A stretch of 6,808 nucleotides of DNA from Nonlabens sp. (lineage in GTDB: Bacteria; Bacteroidota; Bacteroidia; Flavobacteriales; Flavobacteriaceae): the NCBI GenBank assembly GCA_023301395.1, contig JALZUY010000199.1, forward strand, positions 1 to 6,808, read 5' to 3'. This document shows, one piece after another, positions 1-5,316 of the stretch; the first letter of the stretch is position 1; each line of letters starts with the position of its first letter. The notes beneath the pieces are model-generated. The model did no database searches. It was given only the letters and a program-made list of their open reading frames with translations, and had not been told where the DNA came from. The position numbers were made by a program, and so were the translations under genes.

Positions 1-440
1 AGTCTTGAATCAAAAGCACGTACAGAATTTGCGGTTTTAATGTGTTCTGGTAAGTCAGACCAGGCCGCAGGTGCCCTGTAGATGAAACTTCGAAGGACTA
101 TGTCTTTTCGCACGACTGGCAAATGGATATCATTTTGGCTGCGAGTGGAATAAGAATGCACACTATGATTCAGGAAGAAAATTCACTGAAGTGATTCAGG
201 CAGACGACCTTGGGCATGACTATAAACAAGTTTGCAGAGTTGGATAGTGAACAGGTCGTCCACAGTTGGAATGTTCAGACGATTGAAAATCGGCGCTGTG
301 CTGTCATTGTATTTAGAATTCCATATAATTCGAACTGCCTTTTTCTGAAGAATTCGAAGCTTTTTAATGTACTTGTCAACGGCGGAGCCCCAGGTGAGGA
401 GTCCATACATTAAGTAAGGATGAATCATGGTGTAATAGAG
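1..440 (-). pseudogene. Eukaryotic non-LTR (CR1/Jockey-like) retrotransposon reverse transcriptase, C-terminal remnant
   Basis: Read from 440 down to 1, one continuous frame gives LYYTMIHPYLMYGLLTWG, then KLRILQKKAVRIIWNSKY, then FNRLNIPTVDDLFTIQL, and after an in-frame TGA at 183-185 it continues with HSVHSYSTRSQNDIHLP, then RSFIYRAPAAWSDLPEHIK and RAFDSR up to the window edge. This succession (LYYxxIHPYLxYG, LQxKAxRII, LNIxxxxDLxxxQL, HxYxTRxxxDxxLP, YxxPxxWxxLPxxIK, F) is what I know from the thumb and C-terminal part of CR1/Jockey-type reverse transcriptases of invertebrates. It does not match bacterial group II intron, retron or DGR enzymes. The frame is intact on both sides of the single stop, so the copy is a mildly decayed fragment or carries one sequencing error. 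Base composition is visibly less AT-rich than in the rest of the window. The polymerase core upstream is absent because the sequence switches to bacterial DNA near 420-440. Family recognition is by eye; the exact clade is uncertain. Confidence 0.85.
418..440. other. Eukaryote/bacterium junction with about 23 nt shared by both partners
   Basis: On the minus strand these bases encode LYYTMIH, the canonical lead-in to the retrotransposon IHPYL motif. On the plus strand they encode MNHGVIE, the expected continuation of a serine hydrolase (normally preceded by W: TGG ATG AAT CAT). Beyond 440 the minus frame reads FVC and then a stop, which does not look like RT. Before 418 the plus frame reads R and V and then meets a stop at 411-413, which does not look like hydrolase. 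The switch therefore lies inside 418-440, and the bases between fit both genes. A short shared string of this kind is typical of a k-mer overlap misjoin; a real insertion with microhomology is less likely. Confidence 0.7.
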
Positions 441-1148
441 AAAGACACATTATTTAGTGAGAACAGTCGAAATAATATGTGGAATCTCCACAACAGTATG
501 GGTGTTAATCAGGTAAACAGAAACTCTACAGGTTCACAATATTCTGGTTATGGGTTAGGCTGGTTTATAGGAGATTATCATGGGAACTTTAGAGTACGAC
601 ATGGTGGTGGATATGATGGAATGATCTCTACAGTACAAATGCTGCCTGATGAGAAATTAGGAGTTGTAGTATTAACTAATGGTCCTAAAGCACCTACAAA
701 TGCTATAGCTTATGCCGTGTTTGATCGTTTTTTAAATAGAGATTCCAAAGACTGGAGCAGTGAAATGCTCGCAAGCTACGATAAATGGAAAAAATCAGAT
801 ACTCGTATTACAGACCGTAAAGCAAAACAAGTAAAAGGAACTAAACCAACTCTCGAAAAGTCTAAAATCATAGGAACTTATCATGTTGATGTCTACGGTG
901 ACTTTTATGTAAAACAAAAAGGAAAAGAACTTGTTCTGGAATGGGAACACACGCCGCTTTTAAATAGCCAGTTAACTCATTTTAATTATGATTCCTATGA
1001 AATAAACTGGAATGAGCCACAAGCCTGGTATTCTTTTGGAACAGTCACCTTTGAAAAAGACGCTTATGATGCAGTAACTGGAATCACTTTTGATGTGCCT
1101 AGTGATGATTTCTTTTTCTTTGAAATGAACGCAAAGAAAGTAGAGTAG
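420..1148 (+). CDS. Serine hydrolase (beta-lactamase/class C family) with DUF3471-like tail, 5'-truncated
   Basis: This is the C-terminal part of a penicillin-binding-protein-like or beta-lactamase-fold serine hydrolase. Visible landmarks are MNHG at the start (normally internal), YGLGW at residues 44-48, RHGGGYDGM at 60-68 holding the HxG motif that replaces the KTG box in this family, and then LPDEKLGVVVLTNG, the usual strand after it. Residues from about 148 (IIGTYHVDVYGDFYVKQKG) to the end match the small beta-rich DUF3471-type C-terminal domain. The nucleophile motif SxxK and the YxN motif lie in the missing N-terminal two-fifths or so of the protein. The ATG at 420 is not a genuine start: it falls at the junction with eukaryotic DNA, and the frame is blocked by a stop at 411-413. 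Full-length relatives are exported and act on peptides or esters of unknown identity, so substrate cannot be assigned. The gene ends just before a strong terminator. Confidence 0.85.
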   Translation: MNHGVIEKDTLFSENSRNNMWNLHNSMGVNQVNRNSTGSQYSGYGLGWFIGDYHGNFRVRHGGGYDGMISTVQMLPDEKLGVVVLTNGPKAPTNAIAYAVFDRFLNRDSKDWSSEMLASYDKWKKSDTRITDRKAKQVKGTKPTLEKSKIIGTYHVDVYGDFYVKQKGKELVLEWEHTPLLNSQLTHFNYDSYEINWNEPQAWYSFGTVTFEKDAYDAVTGITFDVPSDDFFFFEMNAKKVE

Positions 1149-1177
1149 TTGATCCATAGATTTCTTTAAAAACTCAA

Positions 1178-1215
1178 AAATCCCATATAGTTGAACTATA
1201 TGGGATTTCATTTTA
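1178..1215. terminator. Strong hairpin terminator, probably bidirectional
   Basis: A perfect 13-bp stem (AAATCCCATATAG at 1178-1190, CTATATGGGATTT at 1196-1208) has a 5-base loop and is followed by a T-rich stretch. It starts 29 bases after the hydrolase stop and lies in the 120-bp gap between that gene and the convergent YceI gene. A-rich sequence (1167-1180) precedes the stem, giving a T-rich run on the other strand, so it can serve both directions. Confidence 0.85.
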
Positions 1216-1268
1216 TTATTAGTAAATTTAGTATTTAGCTAGCTTAAATATTTATTGTGCAAAATGGA

Positions 1269-1829
1269 CTACTTTTTATTTAAGGTTGCATTTACTGACA
1301 ATTGTACTTCTTGAGCAATTTTCTTAGAAACTACACCAGGAATTTCAATGTCAAAATCTGCTGGTTTTAAGCTAAAAGTTGATTCAATATCTATACTATC
1401 TCCATTTTTATTTAAAACAACAGGAATTGATACCGCTTTCTTAACACCATGTAATTCTATGGTTCCTTCTAACGTATATGATGCAGTTGCATTGCTAGAT
1501 AAGGCAGTATAGTCAAAATCTTTAAGAGTTCCTTTAAGAACAGCCTTTGGGAAATCATCACTTTCTATATAGTTTTCATTAAAATGTTCTTGCATTAAAG
1601 CGATAGGAAAACGGAATCCTTTTACTAAGGCAAGAGCAGCGATATTTCCATTGCTAGTGTCTAATACAACAGTTGTACTTTTGTTAACAGCTTCAATCGT
1701 CTCAAAATTAGGAACCGAGGCTTCAAAACTAATGGAGCCTGTTCGTGTTTGATAACGTTCTGTTAGGTTTTTCTCAGTATCTGAAGAGATATAAAAAACA
1801 GATAAAAAACAAAAGAGTAATATTTTCAT
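1269..1829 (-). CDS. YceI-like family exported protein
   Basis: 186 residues, the usual length for the YceI family, whose members form a lipocalin-like beta-barrel that holds an isoprenoid or other amphiphilic ligand. A short hydrophobic leader (residues 1-16, MKILLFCFLSVFYISS) suggests export to the periplasm. The mature part shows the family pattern: TRTGSISFEASVP near 28-40, GNIAALALVKGFRF at about 61-74, MQEHFNENYIESDDFPKAVLKG at 79-100, TLEGTIELHGVKK at about 118-130 and the closing strand with VNATLNKK. The gene starts two bases after the stop of the upstream cytochrome gene, so the two are almost certainly co-transcribed and perhaps translationally coupled. In several bacteria YceI proteins sit beside cytochromes, which fits a role in carrying or protecting a quinone- or prenyl-like molecule. 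The ligand here is unknown. Confidence 0.88.
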   Translation of the reverse strand: MKILLFCFLSVFYISSDTEKNLTERYQTRTGSISFEASVPNFETIEAVNKSTTVVLDTSNGNIAALALVKGFRFPIALMQEHFNENYIESDDFPKAVLKGTLKDFDYTALSSNATASYTLEGTIELHGVKKAVSIPVVLNKNGDSIDIESTFSLKPADFDIEIPGVVSKKIAQEVQLSVNATLNKK

Positions 1830-1831
1830 AA

Positions 1832-2188
1832 TTAATTTTCTAGGAAACCATCAATTTGCCACTGAATGATTAAGTTAATACTTGCTGCTGGTAGTTGACT
1901 ATTTTGAGGCATTATTAAAGGGTCACCAGCATTTCTTGTAATTCTATCAATTAGTGAGCCACTTTCTGTACTTGTACGCACATCCGTATAATTCTCAAGG
2001 GCTAATCCACCAGATGCGAAGTTACTATTGTGACATTGAATACATTGACTTTGTATAATAGGAGCTATATCTGTATCATATTTTACGAGTTCTGTTATAG
2101 GATCATTATCTGTTAAATCATCAGGACTCGTATTTGTGCAGGATGAAAAAATTAGTACGGGAATTATGTATAACCAGTTGTATTTCAT
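1832..2188 (-). CDS. Small lipoprotein c-type cytochrome (mono-heme)
   Basis: 118 residues. The N-terminus is a lipoprotein signal with lipobox LIFSSC, so the mature protein would start at lipidated Cys17 and hang from a membrane facing the periplasm or cell surface. YDTDIAPIIQSQCIQCHN contains one heme-attachment motif CIQCH (C49, C52, H53). LIMPQ supplies Met93 as the likely sixth heme ligand, and the helix after it (INLIIQWQIDGFLEN) is the usual C-terminal helix of small cytochromes of this Bacteroidota/Planctomycete-type group. It is the first gene of a two-gene unit with the YceI-like protein, and diverges from the OB-fold gene. Function in electron transfer follows from the fold; the redox partner is not visible in the window. 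Confidence 0.88.
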   Translation of the reverse strand: MKYNWLYIIPVLIFSSCTNTSPDDLTDNDPITELVKYDTDIAPIIQSQCIQCHNSNFASGGLALENYTDVRTSTESGSLIDRITRNAGDPLIMPQNSQLPAASINLIIQWQIDGFLEN

Positions 2189-2261
2189 TTAGGTATTTTT
2201 TTTATAAATATACGCCTCTGTGAGAAAATTGTCATAAATTTAAACAATATTTGTATTAAGA
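2189..2261. promoter_or_regulatory. Divergent intergenic region, presumed promoters for both operons
   Basis: This 73-bp AT-rich gap separates the start codons of the cytochrome gene (minus) and the OB-fold gene (plus), so at least one promoter should lie here. On the minus strand TATATTTA (2205-2212) is one base from the Bacteroidota -7 consensus TAnnTTTG, but no good -33 TTG sits at the right distance. On the plus strand AATATTTG (2246-2253) is also one mismatch away, but it lies too close to the ATG for a normal leader. The location is supported; the exact boxes are guesses. Confidence 0.35.
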
Positions 2262-2639
2262 ATGAAAAAAAAAACCGCCATAGGTCTCGTTTTAGTTATA
2301 GTTATTGCCATTTTAGGTTACAATTATTTGTATCAAGATCATCGCGATGTAGCATCGAGTGATGTAAGTGCTAGTTTTACATCTTCAGAATTAATAGATG
2401 TATTTACAGATAGTGATTTGACAAATGACATAGAAGCACTCGATAAAGTAATTGAGATAAAAGGTAGGGTTACTCACATAGACGAATCAAATGTTACTCT
2501 AGATAGTCAGATATTTGTAGAAATGAACAGTACAGTAGATTTGAAAGAAAATCAATTGATAACAATAAAAGGTAGATGTCTAGGATATGATGACCTGATG
2601 GAAGAGGTCAAGATAGATCAAGCATTATTAAAGAATTAA
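2262..2639 (+). CDS. Membrane-anchored OB-fold protein (tRNA_anti-like family)
   Basis: 125 residues. One N-terminal hydrophobic segment (about residues 6-23, AIGLVLVIVIAILGYNYL) looks like an uncleaved anchor or signal, followed by YQDHRDV, a common lead-in for this family. The globular part has F38TSSELIDVF, an acidic helix, then KVIEIKGRVTHID, VTLDSQIFVEM and NQLITIKGRCLGYD, the strand order of an OB-fold of the 'tRNA_anti-like' type that Bacteroidota use in exported proteins. Despite the family name there is no reason to expect tRNA binding outside the cytoplasm. It heads the plus-strand unit, 22 bases before the CxxCH protein, and diverges from the cytochrome/YceI pair. Its precise role is unknown. 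Confidence 0.75.
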   Translation: MKKKTAIGLVLVIVIAILGYNYLYQDHRDVASSDVSASFTSSELIDVFTDSDLTNDIEALDKVIEIKGRVTHIDESNVTLDSQIFVEMNSTVDLKENQLITIKGRCLGYDDLMEEVKIDQALLKN

Positions 2640-2660
2640 AATAAATTAAACAAAAAAGCA

Positions 2661-3437
2661 ATGAAAAAGAATTACTCATTTTACAGTCTATTAACAGCCA
2701 TACCGGTTGCATTATTCCTTATCGTCGGTTTTACCGGTGGTCAAGGTGGAAGTTTCTCTGGTTCACCAGGAGATTCAAACGGTAGTTGTACCTCATGTCA
2801 TTCTCCAGGTGCAAATCACGGAGGGACACCGGTCTTAACTGGAGTACCTATGGATTATACAGCAGGAACATCTTATAACTTAACATTATCCATAAATGGT
2901 TCTTCTGTAAGCAAATTTGGTTTTAATATTACTGCCGAAGATCAGAATAACGCAAAAGTAGGTAACTGGGTTGCTGGTACAGGAAGTCAATCGCGTAATG
3001 GTGGATCGGGTAATGGTCTTACTCATACAAGTGCTGGAACTTCAAGTTCTAGCTGGAATTTTACTTGGGTTGCACCTAATAGTAATGTAGGTCCTGTGAC
3101 TTTTTATTATGCAACAAACCAGGCAAACGGAGCAGGTGGTAATAGTGGAGACCAAATAATAACAGGTAGTTCAATGTCTGTTTTATCTAACGGTACAGAT
3201 TTAACTATATCTAGTTTTAATATGTTTCCTACTGAGGCAGATGACGTTATAAATATCAATTTGAACCAGTTTGATAATGGACAAGTTGAAATCTATAATA
3301 TGAATGGATCTCTTGTAAAGAATGTATCTCTTCAACAAGAAAATGAATTATATGTAGCAGACTTAAGTGCTGGTATTTATATAGTAAACGTTTCAGTTAA
3401 CGGTACTGTAACTACAGAGCGTTTTATCAAAAAATAA
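2661..3437 (+). CDS. T9SS-secreted protein with CxxCH motif and choice-of-anchor V/Reelin-like domain
   Basis: 258 residues in three parts. First, a signal peptide (residues 1-24, with a hydrophobic core at about 9-23). Second, GSPGDSNGSCTSCHSPG with a CxxCH motif at C43-C46-H47, followed by a beta-rich domain (about 55-172) carrying FGFNITAEDQNNAKVG, LTHTSAG, SSWNFTWVAP and GPVTFYYATNQANG. This resembles the choice-of-anchor V (Reelin-type) proteins of Bacteroidota. Third, from about 184 (SSFNMFPTEADD) to the end, a type A T9SS sorting domain with VEIYNMNGSLVK, LSAGIYIVNV and the final ERFIKK. The protein should therefore cross the outer membrane through the type IX system and be surface-attached or released. 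The CxxCH could bind heme c, but the same motif is conserved in this family without proven heme, so that remains inference. It follows the OB-fold gene by 21 bases and is closed by a hairpin terminator. Confidence 0.83.
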   Translation: MKKNYSFYSLLTAIPVALFLIVGFTGGQGGSFSGSPGDSNGSCTSCHSPGANHGGTPVLTGVPMDYTAGTSYNLTLSINGSSVSKFGFNITAEDQNNAKVGNWVAGTGSQSRNGGSGNGLTHTSAGTSSSSWNFTWVAPNSNVGPVTFYYATNQANGAGGNSGDQIITGSSMSVLSNGTDLTISSFNMFPTEADDVININLNQFDNGQVEIYNMNGSLVKNVSLQQENELYVADLSAGIYIVNVSVNGTVTTERFIKK

Positions 3438-3454
3438 TTCACCCCTTTAAATTG

Positions 3455-3486
3455 AGCCGCTTTTTGTTTACAAAAAGCGGCTTTTT
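3455..3486 (+). terminator. Rho-independent terminator immediately upstream of the DUF5777 gene
   Basis: A perfect 12-bp stem (AGCCGCTTTTTG at 3455-3466, CAAAAAGCGGCT at 3471-3482) with loop TTTA runs into a T tract at 3482-3486. It starts 18 bases after the stop of the T9SS protein gene. The next ATG (3493) is only 6 bases beyond the T tract, which leaves no room for a separate promoter downstream of the hairpin. It may act as a leaky terminator that sets the ratio of the two products. Confidence 0.85.
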
Positions 3487-3492
3487 ACTATT

Positions 3493-4335
3493 ATGAAAAA
3501 ATTAACCTACTTACTATTACTAGCTCCAGCATTACTATTTGCGCAAGATGATTTACTTGAAGGATTAGAACCAGAGGATGATACAACAGTAACATCTACC
3601 TGGAAATCTTTAAAAGTAGTCAACTTTGAAACTACTAAATTGGTTGCCAAAAATGAATTTCAACTCATCATTTCTCATCGCTTTGGTAGCGTAGAAAATG
3701 CTTTTGAAGATTTGTTTGGACTAGATCAAGCAGTAACCCGTTTTCAATTTATCTATGGATTAACAGATTGGATGCATATTGAGGCTAGTCGCAGTTCGTT
3801 GAGTAAAACATATCAACTCGCCAGTAAATTAAGACTTGCACAACAAGAAACTACTGGTTTCCCATTTAGTATATCTGCTTTTACAGCAATCGATATTAAT
3901 CAAGGTCTTGATAAAGATATTTTTCCTAAGTTGGAGTTTGAAAATAGATTAGGTTATACAGCGCAGCTTATTATTGCTCGTAAAATTTCTAAAAAATTAT
4001 CGGCACAGATCAGCCCAACATTGTTTCATGAAAACTTCGTCAGTTATGATCCACAAAATAACACACAATATGCACTAGGAATAGGAGCACGTTATAAACT
4101 GACTAATCGCTGGTCTATAAATACAGACTATGGTTACCATCTCAATAGAGCAAGCGGTAGCCCATTTGTAAACCCATTAAGTGTAGGGTTTAATCTTGAA
4201 ACTGGTGGACACGTTTTTCAATTACATTTTACAAACGCTCAACCTATGTTAACTAACGGTTTCTTAGGTCAAGGAACTGGAGATTGGGGTGATGGTAGAT
4301 TCTTCTTTGGATTTAATCTCGTACGTGTTTTCTAA
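3493..4335 (+). CDS. DUF5777 family outer-membrane beta-barrel protein
   Basis: 280 residues with a clear cleavable signal peptide (MKKLTYLLLLAPALLFAQ), which also fixes the start codon. After an acidic spacer (DDLLEGLEPEDDTT) comes STWKSLKVVNFETTKLVAKNEFQLIISHRFG (about 35-65) and DLFGLDQAVTRFQFIYGLTDWMHIEASRS (73-101), the hallmark stretch of DUF5777 proteins. Alternating polar/hydrophobic strands follow, up to a C-terminal Phe (FFFGFNLVRVF), the usual end of an outer-membrane barrel. From memory, DUF5777 proteins are often encoded near YceI and cytochrome genes in Bacteroidota, as they are here, but no function has been shown to my knowledge. A channel or docking site for the neighbouring heme proteins is a guess. 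The start lies 10 bases after a terminator stem, and its stop codon overlaps that of the convergent thioesterase by several bases. Confidence 0.85.
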   Translation: MKKLTYLLLLAPALLFAQDDLLEGLEPEDDTTVTSTWKSLKVVNFETTKLVAKNEFQLIISHRFGSVENAFEDLFGLDQAVTRFQFIYGLTDWMHIEASRSSLSKTYQLASKLRLAQQETTGFPFSISAFTAIDINQGLDKDIFPKLEFENRLGYTAQLIIARKISKKLSAQISPTLFHENFVSYDPQNNTQYALGIGARYKLTNRWSINTDYGYHLNRASGSPFVNPLSVGFNLETGGHVFQLHFTNAQPMLTNGFLGQGTGDWGDGRFFFGFNLVRVF

Positions 4336-4877
4336 ATAGTGATTTGTACGTTATAATTTTTTAATTCTTCCTTATAGCTAGCGTCTGAGAAATTTGCTTG
4401 TGCAATTTCAATGGCGCTTTTGCTTTTAATTTGTTTTCTTTTAATCGCTCTAGCAAAACGACGCACATGCGTTTCACTGCTTATTTTAAGACCAGGAACA
4501 GCCACCGTATTTCCTTCTTTATCTTTGGCAACCATTGTTAAAAAGGAAGAGTTACAGTGCTTAGATTCTCCTGTTTGTATATTTTCTGCATCAACGCGTA
4601 TTCCTACAACCATAGATGATTTTCCTACATAATTTACAGACGCTCTCAAGGTCACCATTTCTCCTACTTCTATAGGTGCTTTGAAATCTACAACGTCCAC
4701 ACTAGCCGTTACACAATAGACACCACTGTGTTTAGAGGCGCATGCAAACGCGATTTGATCAATTAATGAAAGGACATAACCACCATGAATTTTTCCTGAA
4801 AAGTTAGCATTAGAAGGCAACATGAGTATAGATAACATGACTCTCGATTGCTCAGGTGATTTAAATTGATCTTTCAT
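4332..4877 (-). CDS. Acyl-CoA thioesterase, hotdog fold (YciA/ACOT type)
   Basis: 181 residues, cytoplasmic, with no signal. SRVMLSILMLPSNANFSGKIHGGYVLSLID (11-40) is the family signature: N25 and D40 are the probable catalytic Asn and acid, and HGG (31-33) begins the central hotdog helix IDQIAFACASKHSG. VTASVDVVDFKAPIEVGEMVTLRASVNYVGKSSMVVGIRV (56-95) gives the following strands, and HCNSSFLTMVAKDKEGN the last ones. It should hydrolyse acyl-CoA to free acid and CoA; chain length cannot be read from sequence. The basic C-terminal tail (HVRRFARAIKRKQIKSK, about 137-153) is a normal extension in Flavobacteriaceae members. The gene converges on the DUF5777 gene with overlapping stops (4332-4335) and no terminator between them. 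A 24-bp palindrome lies in its leader. Confidence 0.9.
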   Translation of the reverse strand: MKDQFKSPEQSRVMLSILMLPSNANFSGKIHGGYVLSLIDQIAFACASKHSGVYCVTASVDVVDFKAPIEVGEMVTLRASVNYVGKSSMVVGIRVDAENIQTGESKHCNSSFLTMVAKDKEGNTVAVPGLKISSETHVRRFARAIKRKQIKSKSAIEIAQANFSDASYKEELKNYNVQITI

Positions 4878-4894
4878 TACAGTTGATTTTTGTG

Positions 4895-4918
4895 ATTCCG
4901 CTTTCGCGAAAGCGGAAT
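4895..4918. repeat. 24-bp perfect palindrome with GCTTTCGCGAAAGC core
   Basis: ATTCCGCTTTCG is followed directly by its reverse complement, with no loop. The palindrome sits 17 bases upstream of the thioesterase ATG and 26 bases beyond the stop of the small membrane protein gene. There is no T tract on either side, so it is not a standard terminator. I recall this core as a frequent dispersed palindrome in Dokdonia/Nonlabens-like flavobacterial genomes; only one copy is present here. Confidence 0.8.
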
Positions 4919-4944
4919 ATGAAGAAAACTGAATTATATTAATT

Positions 4945-5316
4945 CTAGTTAGAGCTATTACTATGAGGCGAATCTTTTAAAGTAACCTCAGTAATGAAGT
5001 ACTTCGTATCTCCCCAAAAAAAGAAGGTGCCAAATTTTTCTTCATAGCTAAGATTTACATATTGCCCTTGATATTCTTTTAATTTTTCAATTACCTCTGG
5101 TTCACTATCCATAACTGAGAAAGTGAATATTTGAGCGCCGCTTATTCCTTGAGAAATCTCGCCTTCCCAAGTCTTTACAATAAACCCTTTACTAGAGAAT
5201 TTAATTAATTCACCAGAACGATCTCCGCTTGAATAGCTTGCAAAATAAAGAAAACTGTACCACAAGATGGCCATGATTGCAATCGTTGCGATAATAATAC
5301 CTAGAATTTTTTTCAT
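4945..5316 (-). CDS. Small one-TM protein of unknown function (conserved in Bacteroidota)
   Basis: 123 residues. One hydrophobic segment (about 4-27, ILGIIIATIAIMAILWYSFLYF) anchors it, with the rest probably outside the cytoplasm. The region SYSSGDRSGELIKFSSKGFIVKTWEGEI (28-54) is recognisable from a Bacteroidota family sometimes mislabelled '6-phosphogluconate dehydrogenase' in databases; nothing here resembles that enzyme. FTFSVMD, then YQGQYVNLSYEEKFG and FFFWGDTKYFIT suggest a small beta domain. The start codon overlaps the stop of the DUF3307 gene (ATGA, 5313-5316), so it is the third gene of the satD-like operon and likely translationally coupled. Function unknown. Confidence 0.75.
   Translation of the reverse strand: MKKILGIIIATIAIMAILWYSFLYFASYSSGDRSGELIKFSSKGFIVKTWEGEISQGISGAQIFTFSVMDSEPEVIEKLKEYQGQYVNLSYEEKFGTFFFWGDTKYFITEVTLKDSPHSNSSN

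Noticed and set aside
183..185. Recoded TGA (selenocysteine or alternative code)
   Set aside because: The rest of the frame uses normal codons, no SECIS-like structure was apparent, and a dead retroelement copy explains the stop.
210..413. Open frame on the plus strand starting MGMTINKFAEL
   Set aside because: It is the antisense shadow of the retrotransposon RT frame, whose motifs are clear on the minus strand.
1..440. Bacterial reverse transcriptase (group II intron, retron, DGR)
   Set aside because: The motifs present are the C-terminal ones of metazoan non-LTR elements. There is no maturase domain, msr/msd-like RNA, template repeat or HNH region.
972..1211. Minus-strand ORF of 79 residues over the hydrolase 3' end and terminator
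   Set aside because: It is antisense to a well-supported domain and runs through the hairpin terminator; no recognisable protein features.
4411..4632. Plus-strand ORF of 73 residues inside the thioesterase gene
   Set aside because: Shadow of the thioesterase, which carries the full hotdog signature.
4895..4918. Terminator for the satD-like operon
   Set aside because: No T tract follows the palindrome on the minus strand and there is no loop, so intrinsic termination is not supported.
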